The translations under genes and the position numbers were made by a program. This document shows positions 18,103-25,095 of a stretch of DNA of 64,000 bases, in pieces. Source of the DNA: Prevotellaceae bacterium. Its GTDB lineage: Bacteria > Bacteroidota > Bacteroidia > Bacteroidales > Paludibacteraceae. Where the stretch lies: NCBI GenBank assembly GCA_020636675.1, contig JACJXK010000008.1, forward strand, positions 28,794 to 92,793, in the 5' to 3' direction. The notes under the pieces are model-generated. The model was not told the origin of the DNA and searched no databases. It was given only the letters and a program-made list of their open reading frames with translations. Each line of letters starts with the position of its first letter. Position 1 is the first letter of the stretch.

Positions 18103-18206
18103 GCCAGTGCGATAAGAAAAAGTCAAGACCACCCCTATCTTTATGGCGTGGGAGGTCTCGGTGTGCGAGCCTCAAATTTATTGTTTAACGAGCTCTAAGT
18201 CTCAAA

Positions 18207-18560
18207 ATGTTATCGCCTATGAGAATAGTATGTGGTCTTGACGTTCACAAAGATAGTGTATTTGCTTGTCTCCTGAACGAGAATGGAGATAAAATTGAAT
18301 GTAAATTTGGTGTTTTGACACCGGAATTGGAGGAATTGCATCAGTTGCTCCTTACCCACGAAGTAAGGGAGGTTGCCATGGAAAGTACGAGTATCTATTG
18401 GCATCCGATTTGGCGTGTTTTGGATGACATTGAAGACTTGAAACTTGTGAATCCCTATTTCATCAAGCAGTTGCCGGGCAGGAAGAGTGATGTTCGCGAT
18501 GCGGCATGGATTGCCGAATGCACCATGAAGGATTTAAGGTTTATCCGACATTTCGAGTGA
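18207..18560 (+). pseudogene. Truncated IS110-family transposase (N-terminal part)
   Basis: 117 residues of the RuvC-like DEDD domain of IS110/IS1111 transposases: GLDVHKDSVFACL, EVREVAMESTSIYWHPIW and KSDVRDAAWIAE are all recognisable. Full-length members are about 330-400 residues. The frame runs into the left end of the ISL3-type element at 18538 and ends inside it. No C-terminal Ser-containing domain follows on the other side of that element, so the rest was deleted rather than merely split. Confidence 0.9.
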
Positions 18561-19855
18561 TGCGGCAATCATGTAGTGCATATAGCCTCAGTTGAAAATA
18601 TCGTTCATCCCTAAATCCATATGCATTCCTTTTCATCACCTTTATCTTATTGTTGATGCCCTCAACCTTTCCTGTAGAGATACGACAGTCATACCATGCA
18701 AGGATTCCCGTTCTGCGGGCCATAATCGTAGCCGCCATCTTCATCAGCTGTGGCACTTTGCTCTCTCTGGCTTGTCTCACCCAATCATCCATAATCTTTT
18801 CGGCTTCACCCTTACCCGTCTGTGTCCAGATTTCTCTGAGCTGTTCTTTTAGGTAATAGGCCTGCGAAAGCGGCTTGTTCATCTCCAGCGCGTTGTCAAG
18901 CCTCGTCTTATGCTCCTTGTCAAAGATGTCCGCGCCATTGGTCAACAGGAGATACCGGGTGCCTTTCATCACCTTACGCTTGTTTATGTCTTTTTCCATA
19001 TGGTATTGCACTCTGCGTATGTCATCCAACTTTTCGTTCATGAGCTTGACCACATGGAAATGGTCGAACACATGAACGGCATTGGGACAATTCTCATACA
19101 CCGACGAGATAAAAGCGGCCGAGAGGTCTGTGGCGACATACTTGATGTCAACGCCTTTCCTCTTCACCCTCTTCCAAAAGCCATTCAAGGCATCAGCCCC
19201 TTTGCCTTCGCCGACGTAGAGGATACGCCCGCTTTTCAGATCAACCACGATGGTCTTGTAAACGTGCCCTTTCCTGACGGCAAACTCATCTATGCCTATG
19301 CTGTCCACCCCTTCCAACGTAGGAGGCGCATAATGGCGTTCAAGATGGCGGGTGTGTATGTCCTTGACCGTGTCCCATGTCACACCAAGCAGGTTGGCGG
19401 TGTCTTGCAAGGTCATGGCTTTCAAAAGGCCAACAACGTATTTCGCGAAACGATGGGTGTAGCCGCAACTGCCTGTGGCAAAGGGGATATCCTCTTGCCT
19501 GTCATAGTCACAGTCTTTGTTCTTGCACTTGTAACGTTGCACCTTCATGCGGATTATCACCTTCTTGCCGCCGATAGGAAGACCTATGAAGTCACGAACG
19601 CGGAATCCGTTCTTGACCAAATGACAATGGCCGCACTGGGGACATGTCTTTACGCGTCCTTTCGTTTCGACATGCAAGATAATTGTATTACCTTTGTATT
19701 CCTCACGAGAACATTTGTGGTTATAAAGACCCCATACATGATATAGAAAACTGCTGTTCATAATTGTACATTTATTTGTTGTTATTCAAATATACAATTT
19801 GTTCGGCGGTTTTCTTCTTTTTTACTATACCATCACTCGAAATGTCGGATGAACC
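18538..19855 (-). mobile_element. ISL3-family insertion sequence
   Basis: 1318 bp bounded by 25-bp inverted repeats at 18538-18562 and 19831-19855 (outer ends GGTTTATCC and GGTTCATCC, inner ends TTCGAGTGATG) that differ at one position. It contains one intact transposase. The 8-bp flanks (GGATTTAA left, ATTATTAA right) do not match, so a clean target duplication is absent, consistent with loss of the adjoining IS110 sequence by deletion. Confidence 0.88.
18541..19761 (-). CDS. ISL3-family transposase
   Basis: A 406-residue DDE transposase. The N-terminal zinc-binding region has CPQCGHCH and CKNKDCDY. The core motifs are GIDEFAVRKGHVYKTIVVDL (first Asp), VATDLSAAFISSV and VFDHFHVVKLMNEKLDDIRR, with the third acid in the C-terminal TGKVEGINNKIKVMKRNAYGF. 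The frame is intact and lies wholly within the inverted repeats, so the element may be active. It points against the IS110 remnant. Confidence 0.94.
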   Translation of the reverse strand: MNSSFLYHVWGLYNHKCSREEYKGNTIILHVETKGRVKTCPQCGHCHLVKNGFRVRDFIGLPIGGKKVIIRMKVQRYKCKNKDCDYDRQEDIPFATGSCGYTHRFAKYVVGLLKAMTLQDTANLLGVTWDTVKDIHTRHLERHYAPPTLEGVDSIGIDEFAVRKGHVYKTIVVDLKSGRILYVGEGKGADALNGFWKRVKRKGVDIKYVATDLSAAFISSVYENCPNAVHVFDHFHVVKLMNEKLDDIRRVQYHMEKDINKRKVMKGTRYLLLTNGADIFDKEHKTRLDNALEMNKPLSQAYYLKEQLREIWTQTGKGEAEKIMDDWVRQARESKVPQLMKMAATIMARRTGILAWYDCRISTGKVEGINNKIKVMKRNAYGFRDERYFQLRLYALHDCRITRNVG

Positions 19856-19869
19856 ATTATTAAAGTGAT

Positions 19870-19991
19870 GAAGGTCCATGATCACCCGCTCACCGCAAGG
19901 TGTTTTATTCCAATCAATCCAATGAGTTGATCGGGATTTTTATATACATAAGCATTGTCTAGCGAACTCAACACCCCCGCTCTCCGCACAA
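19870..19991. repeat. Direct repeat A (122 bp) with embedded terminator
   Basis: Matches repeat B at 21429-21550 over 122 bases, about 88 percent identical by eye with two one-base indels. It contains a hairpin CCAATCAA...TTGATCGG (19910-19934) followed by ATTTTT, and a conserved tail with CTAGCGAACTCAACACCCCC. It borders the right end of the ISL3-type element. Confidence 0.8.
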
Positions 19992-20051
19992 AAAAGCAAA
20001 AGGCCGAAGCTCCGGAGAAACTTTCCTGACTTCGTCAATGCGTCACCCAAA

Positions 20052-21203
20052 TCACTGCTCAACAAACCACATCTTAACTTCTCCATTAGAAGTTTTCATA
20101 TTCTTATCTCCATTATATATGGCAAAACACTGTTCTGGTTTTGCACCGGATAATTTTGCCCATTTGGAAATTCCTTTAAAAAAATCAGGCGAAAATGTGG
20201 CTCCTGATTTTATTTCATAGGCATTCTGCTTCCCATTTATGTATTGAAGAAGATCAACTTCATTGCCAGTGCTATCCCTCCAAAATGTAATATCCGGATT
20301 CTCCCCTCTATTATATGCTTCTTTCACAAACTCATTGATAACAAGATTCTCGAAAAGTCCACCTCGGAGAAAGTGCGTAGCTACTTGATCTGCGCTTTTG
20401 ATATCAAGTAAGGAACAAGCCAATCCTGTATCATAGAAATATAGTTTTGGCGATTTCACTAATCGTTTTGCGTAATTATTATAATCTGGTTTTAGCAGAT
20501 AGCAAATGTAACTCGCCTCTAACACTGAAATCCAAACTGAAACCGTTGAAACGGCAACCCCACATTCATTGGCTAATGATGAAAGATTAAGCAACTGGCC
20601 TATTCTCCCGGCACAAAGCTTAATGAATTTTATAAACTTACTCAAGTCTCCAATATTTTTCATCAATCTTACATCTCGTTCCACATAAGTTTGGATGTAG
20701 AATGGATAATAATCGGTTGGAGAGATCTCTTTATCATAAAGGCGAGGGTATGCCCCCTTGAATATTTCCTCATCAACACTTTTCGGAAGTATTTCGCCTT
20801 CTCTCATTTCGTAATGAGAAAACGGTAACAACTTTAGAATAGCGGTTCTTCCGGCTAAGGATTGATTTACGCTTTCCATTAAAAGGAAATTATGTGACCC
20901 TGCAAGCAGATACATACCTTCTCTGTTCTCTCGGTCTGTATAAGTCTGAATATATGAAAACAGAGTTGGAACACGCTGTACTTCATCAATAATTGTCTTA
21001 TCTGAATATGTAGCTAAAAAGCCTCTCGGATCATCTGTTGCAAATAATCTCATATCAAGATCTTCTAAAGAGACATATTTATAATCAGGGAATGAATTTT
21101 TAAGCAAAGTGGATTTACCGGATTGTCGTGGACCTGTTACCGTTACAATCGGGTACTTCTTCGCTAATTCTAACAACTTGGTTTTTAAGACTCTTTTTAT
21201 CAT
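20052..21203 (-). CDS. AAA ATPase with DUF4143 C-terminal domain
   Basis: A 383-residue protein of the widespread AAA_14/DUF4143 family. It has Walker A PRQSGKSTLL near residue 25, Walker B KTIIDEVQRVP near 70, an AGSHNFLLM sensor and a C-terminal part with a PD-(D/E)XK-like signature (GNEVDLLQYINGKQNAYEIKSG), which in this family is usually a degenerate nuclease fold. I chose the ATG at 21203 (MIKRVLKTKLLELAKKYPIVTVTGPRQ) over an upstream one because it matches the family start. The function of this family is unknown. The gene is flanked by two 122-bp repeats. Confidence 0.9.
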   Translation of the reverse strand: MIKRVLKTKLLELAKKYPIVTVTGPRQSGKSTLLKNSFPDYKYVSLEDLDMRLFATDDPRGFLATYSDKTIIDEVQRVPTLFSYIQTYTDRENREGMYLLAGSHNFLLMESVNQSLAGRTAILKLLPFSHYEMREGEILPKSVDEEIFKGAYPRLYDKEISPTDYYPFYIQTYVERDVRLMKNIGDLSKFIKFIKLCAGRIGQLLNLSSLANECGVAVSTVSVWISVLEASYICYLLKPDYNNYAKRLVKSPKLYFYDTGLACSLLDIKSADQVATHFLRGGLFENLVINEFVKEAYNRGENPDITFWRDSTGNEVDLLQYINGKQNAYEIKSGATFSPDFFKGISKWAKLSGAKPEQCFAIYNGDKNMKTSNGEVKMWFVEQ

Positions 21204-21428
21204 ACAAATTACATTTCTTGCAAATTTACGATTGAAAAATAAATTTGCAAATAAAATACCGGATAATTTGCAATCCAAAGATTTTTAATATCTTATCCTA
21301 CGTGAAACATAATGAGCCGACACGCAGTGGTCAATCGAAGGCCATGACAGACAAAGCATCATTACAGAAACGTTACAGACATGGATTGGCATTTGGTTAA
21401 AGTGTTCATTATTACGAAACAAAGCGGC

Positions 21429-21550
21429 GAAGGTCTATGATAACCATCTCACCGCAAGGCGTTTATCCCAATCAATTCAATGAGTTGATTGGGATTTTTT
21501 ATATACATAAGCACAGTCTAGCGAACTCAACACCCCCGCCCTACGCACAA
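21429..21550. repeat. Direct repeat B (122 bp) with embedded terminator
   Basis: Second copy of the repeat at 19870-19991. Its hairpin is better preserved: CCCAATCAA (21467-21475) pairs with TTGATTGGG (21485-21493), followed by ATTTTTT, a strong plus-strand terminator form. A perfect -7-like TATATTTG lies just after it at 21557-21564. Confidence 0.8.
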
Positions 21551-21677
21551 CCCGATTATATTTGTCCGATGCCATTATCGATTTCATCGATAAGAATATA
21601 GATGCAATCTGTTTGCTGCGGTCTGTCCGTATCACTACTTTTGCTGTCGACTAATAACAAATAAAACAAATACGGAA

Positions 21678-22034
21678 ATAAGTAAGATAGCTGTTCCAAC
21701 CAGAGAAAACATGGTAGACGACCATTTCGGGCATTGTGCCTATTATACTATTTATACGATAGAAGACAAGCAGGTTGTGGACAAAGAGACACTTCCTTCT
21801 CCGCAAGGTTGCGGGTGTAAGTCGAACATTGCGTATCAGCTGCAGGAGATGGGAGTAAAGCTCATGCTGGCCGGCAATATGGGCGAAGGTGCCAAAAACA
21901 AGTTGGGCAGTTGTGACATTGAGGTGGTGAGAGGCTGCAGTGGTCCTACGGATGAGTTGGTGAGTGCTTATCTGAAGGGTGAAATCGTCGATTCCGGAGA
22001 TAGCTGTGTCCATCACGAATGCCATCATGACTAA
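21678..22034 (+). CDS. NifX/NifB-type iron-molybdenum cofactor-binding domain protein, probable lost ATG start
   Basis: A small soluble protein of the dinitrogenase iron-molybdenum cofactor family, which binds metal-sulfur clusters and occurs in many anaerobes without nitrogenase. Motifs: DDHFGHCAYYTIYTI, CGCKSNIAYQLQEMGV, LAGNMGEGAKNKL and a Cys/His-rich tail (DSCVHHECHHD). The first ATG in frame is at 21711 (107 aa), but the family beta strand is encoded just upstream in the same frame as ISKIAVPTREN, beginning at an ATA codon (21678) where ATG is expected. Either translation starts at 21711 with a truncated strand, or a rare ATA start is used, or the gene is inactivated. nif genes are absent nearby. 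Confidence 0.8.
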   Translation: MSKIAVPTRENMVDDHFGHCAYYTIYTIEDKQVVDKETLPSPQGCGCKSNIAYQLQEMGVKLMLAGNMGEGAKNKLGSCDIEVVRGCSGPTDELVSAYLKGEIVDSGDSCVHHECHHD

Positions 22035-22062
22035 AGTTCAGTAGCATTCTACGTTTGGATTC

Positions 22063-22551
22063 CTATTCCAAGATCAGTTCAAAATCGGAAACATCGACCC
22101 GTCGGCCAAACTTCATGCCGACCTCCTTGAAGCAAGTGACCTTTGAAAATCCCATGTGCTGGTGAAACGTGGCACTCTTTGGGTTTTCACTGGTTACGCA
22201 AGCAACCAGAGCATGGAATTTCCCGCGCCTGCACTCCGCCACCAAATGGTTCATCAAAAGAGTTCCTATGCCCTCCCCTTTCCGCTGCGAAGCCACATAG
22301 ATGGTGGTCTCCAACGTGAGTCGGTAGGCGGCTCTGGTTTTCCATTGATGCGCATAGCAGTATCCCAGCACAACGTGATGATCGTCTTCGTAAACTAAAT
22401 AGGGATATTGATTCGAAATTTCCGCAATGCGGTGTTCCATCTCTTTCTCCGACACGGCTTCCGTCTCGAACGTGACAGCCGTGTTGAGTACATATTCGTT
22501 ATATATGGCTGTGATGGTTGTAGCGTCTTCTTTCCTTACTTTTCTGATCAT
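22063..22551 (-). CDS. GNAT-family N-acetyltransferase
   Basis: 162 residues of the phosphinothricin-acetyltransferase-like branch. The acetyl-CoA loop is QRKGEGIGT near residue 97, and the C-terminal strand region SATFHQHMGFSKV is present. The substrate is unknown; relatives acetylate amino acids or the herbicide phosphinothricin. I chose the ATG at 22551 (MIRKVRKEDATTI); an in-frame ATG at 22578 adds nine Lys/Arg-rich residues. Its 5' end, including the upstream sequence, is repeated at 39.0-39.1 kb, where the gene is cut off after about 18 codons. The two copies bracket the BREX island. Confidence 0.9.
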   Translation of the reverse strand: MIRKVRKEDATTITAIYNEYVLNTAVTFETEAVSEKEMEHRIAEISNQYPYLVYEDDHHVVLGYCYAHQWKTRAAYRLTLETTIYVASQRKGEGIGTLLMNHLVAECRRGKFHALVACVTSENPKSATFHQHMGFSKVTCFKEVGMKFGRRVDVSDFELILE

Positions 22552-22639
22552 TTCTTTCTTTCGCTTGTCTGCCAACATCTTTTTTCAAAATTACAACCAA
22601 CGTCCGACATGGGCAAATGCCTCCGTCAAATATGGCGTT
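22491..22639. repeat. Left direct repeat bracketing the BREX island
   Basis: About 145 bp that recur at 39009-39153 in the same orientation, roughly 90 percent identical by eye with one T inserted. The repeat covers the first codons of the GNAT gene, its upstream region and about 60 bases beyond. The homology ends after TATGG at both copies. Confidence 0.8.
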
Positions 22640-22988
22640 GTTTCTGCTTTCTGCCTTTGCGGTTCCGCATCCCGAATGGACATCCTTCTTTGGTGGCCAA
22701 GAAAATAATCTGTCGGCAGGAAAGGAAGAGAAGATGACAAGCCACAAGAATGCACTAAGGCATTTCTGTGGCGTTCTTCTCTGGCTTCGTAGACTTCAGG
22801 ACAGAATCTACAGAATGACAGTTTTTTCAAAACTCCACACATTCTCCGCGGTCAAATGCGGGTGCCCTGCCACCGGAGAGAGCTTCGGAGGCTACCTACT
22901 TCCGTCTGTTTATCCCTACGGGATATCTCTCTGACAAGGGACTGAAATCATCCGCAAAAGATGTGTTTCACTTCACTAAATCGTTCTT
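22640..22988. other. 349-bp gene-free stretch between the GNAT gene and brxL
   Basis: No convincing gene on either strand. The short open frames here lack family signatures and start sites with support. The sequence probably consists of decayed material left at the island edge. Confidence 0.6.
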
Positions 22989-25079
22989 TTACGACTCCTT
23001 GTCTTTATTTTTAAAATAGTTCAACATGAACTCTTTGCATTTGCGCTTATCCTGACGACTTGATGCTACAGAATAAGGGTTATACTTTTCGAATATATCC
23101 AACCCTCTTCCTAACATGATAGTCCATCCTGTATCCGTCTTAATGCAACGATCATGGAAATCCCGAAGTTTATAGTTGAACTCTATGCCGTATTCTATCA
23201 AATCGTCCTTTATGTCATCTAACTTGTCAATCAGTTCGGGGCTTTTTTCTTCCTCTTCGTTAGTGATAAGATTTATCTTCAAATCATCTACGGGACGAGT
23301 GTCAATCAGCATAGTGACAAATTCCATGAAGTTCTTTATCTGCCATGATGCACGTATATATGGATCTTCAATGGTAATTTCCGAAGCATGTTCCATGTAT
23401 GTGGCAAATAGCATTTCATAGCTCACACCTGTCTGTCCCATTCTGAACGACAGGCTCTGTTCTCTTAAAACCGGAATTCGAGGACGCCTCCTCGTTTCAG
23501 GGGTCACCTCGGACGATTGTGGCGTAGCTGTTTGTCCTGGGGCGAATGGCTTAGTGTCGTTATCGTTAAGAGCCGCATTCTCCGGAGCGGGGACGTTGAC
23601 AGGCATAATCAAGGCATTGCTGACGTTTTCCAATGTCTCTACATTGACCTCAACCCCATCATTTATCCGGACATATTTGAATTTGGCAGGTTCAGCCTTG
23701 AACGTCTCATCTATGATATAAAGTTGATCTTTAACTCGTTTTCGACCTTCGGCAGCGAAGTCTACCAATTCATAAGCCTCTTCCTGAGTCATCTGGAGGT
23801 CTGGGTAGAGCAACTTCACCATACCGGAGAAAGTTTTACGGATAGCTAAGTGGTCACGCTCTGACAGCGATGGATCAAACTTTGCATAGTCCTTCAGTTT
23901 ACTAGTCAAGTCATTGTTGCGTAGGTCATGCAATACAGCGGCAATGTAATCTGTGATTAGTCCATAGCCTTTGGAGAACGACTCTTTCTTGAGCATTTTG
24001 ATTTCCCATCCCGGATTATACAGATGTATACGGTCTAAGAACGCGCCTTTAATAAATGAAGTCGGGATGCTTTCAAACAGGTGGCTGTTTTTCAGCATAT
24101 ATGGTACGGTGTGCTTAGTATTACCGACAAAACACATAGAAGCGGATGCTTCATGAGTGCCTTTACCTCGGTTGAACGATTTGTTGGCGAGGTAATTCTG
24201 CATGGTGTCAATCAACACGGCATCGACGTTACGACCTTTCTGCTGCTCAAATTCATCCCACGCAACTACGTCCCAATAACCAACAAGTCCAAGTTCTTCG
24301 CGTTTGCCACTCATCTTTACGAACAAACGGGCACTGGTAACATCGCCACCGGATACTAGCACGCCGAATGGAGATAGTTCTTGGAACACGTGTGATTTAC
24401 CCGTGCCTTTTGGCCCCAATTCCATGAAGTTGAAATTGTTCTCCACATGGGGAAGCAAACGGGCCAATGTGATGAACTTCTCACGACGGTTCATCACCTC
24501 AGGATTAAGTCCTATGGTATGCATTAAGAAATCAATCCATTCATCTGTGGTGAAATTCTTACGCTGGCCTATGTATTCTTTCACATCGATGTTTGATATC
24601 TGAATAGGCTTGAGGGTTTGTATTTCCCATCTCACCTTGACATCTTCACCCGGTATATAGCCTATGGTTACGATACACCATACGCCATTGCCACTCAGAA
24701 GCTTCGGATTGGATTTTACATGTTGGGTGCCAATAGGGACGCCAGACAAACCAAGGTTGGCAAAAGTCGCTTGGTATTCGTCAGACCTCTCATTCAAAAC
24801 CACAGTGACTTTATCAATGATACGGTGACGGCCGGCCTCTCGAATGACGCCTTTTACAGCTTCGGCATCGGCACGATGTACATAATTATTTTGAATGACC
24901 TGCTTAACCTTTTCAAGGCCTGATTCAATCACTTGTTCATCATCACTTGCGCAATATTGGCCCAGAAGATATTCAAGCACGTAAGTAGGCACCGGCAGCC
25001 CCCCTTTAACCAAAAATGCCAAATCCTTACGAACCACCTTGCCCATGAAGGCGTTCATTATCTTTTCTTGTAAATTCAT
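22989..25079 (-). CDS. brxL: BREX system AAA+/Lon-like protein BrxL
   Basis: A 696-residue protein, the last gene of the BREX operon. An N-terminal domain (FMGKVVRKDLAFLVKGG...VPTYVLEYLLGQYC) typical of BrxL precedes an AAA+ module with GPKGTGKSHV near residue 225, VAWDEFEQ near 265 and CFVGNT near 310. The C-terminal half carries the Lon-protease-like segment. BrxL assembles as a DNA-binding AAA+ ring required for phage exclusion in type I BREX. I chose the ATG at 25079 (MNLQEKIMNAFMGKV); the longer frame from 25112 would overlap pglZ by 17 bases. The linker near residues 510-540 is Pro/Thr-rich. The gene appears intact. Confidence 0.95.
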   Translation of the reverse strand: MNLQEKIMNAFMGKVVRKDLAFLVKGGLPVPTYVLEYLLGQYCASDDEQVIESGLEKVKQVIQNNYVHRADAEAVKGVIREAGRHRIIDKVTVVLNERSDEYQATFANLGLSGVPIGTQHVKSNPKLLSGNGVWCIVTIGYIPGEDVKVRWEIQTLKPIQISNIDVKEYIGQRKNFTTDEWIDFLMHTIGLNPEVMNRREKFITLARLLPHVENNFNFMELGPKGTGKSHVFQELSPFGVLVSGGDVTSARLFVKMSGKREELGLVGYWDVVAWDEFEQQKGRNVDAVLIDTMQNYLANKSFNRGKGTHEASASMCFVGNTKHTVPYMLKNSHLFESIPTSFIKGAFLDRIHLYNPGWEIKMLKKESFSKGYGLITDYIAAVLHDLRNNDLTSKLKDYAKFDPSLSERDHLAIRKTFSGMVKLLYPDLQMTQEEAYELVDFAAEGRKRVKDQLYIIDETFKAEPAKFKYVRINDGVEVNVETLENVSNALIMPVNVPAPENAALNDNDTKPFAPGQTATPQSSEVTPETRRRPRIPVLREQSLSFRMGQTGVSYEMLFATYMEHASEITIEDPYIRASWQIKNFMEFVTMLIDTRPVDDLKINLITNEEEEKSPELIDKLDDIKDDLIEYGIEFNYKLRDFHDRCIKTDTGWTIMLGRGLDIFEKYNPYSVASSRQDKRKCKEFMLNYFKNKDKES

Positions 25080-25095
25080 TGTCTTATGTCTCTTA

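Noticed and set aside
19870..21550. 122-bp repeats considered as att sites of an integrated element
   Set aside because: Identity is only about 88 percent, no integrase lies between them and each contains a terminator; kept as unexplained repeats instead.
22640..22988. 105-aa plus-strand frame opposite the island edge
   Set aside because: It crosses the repeat end, has no ribosome site and no domain; likely chance.
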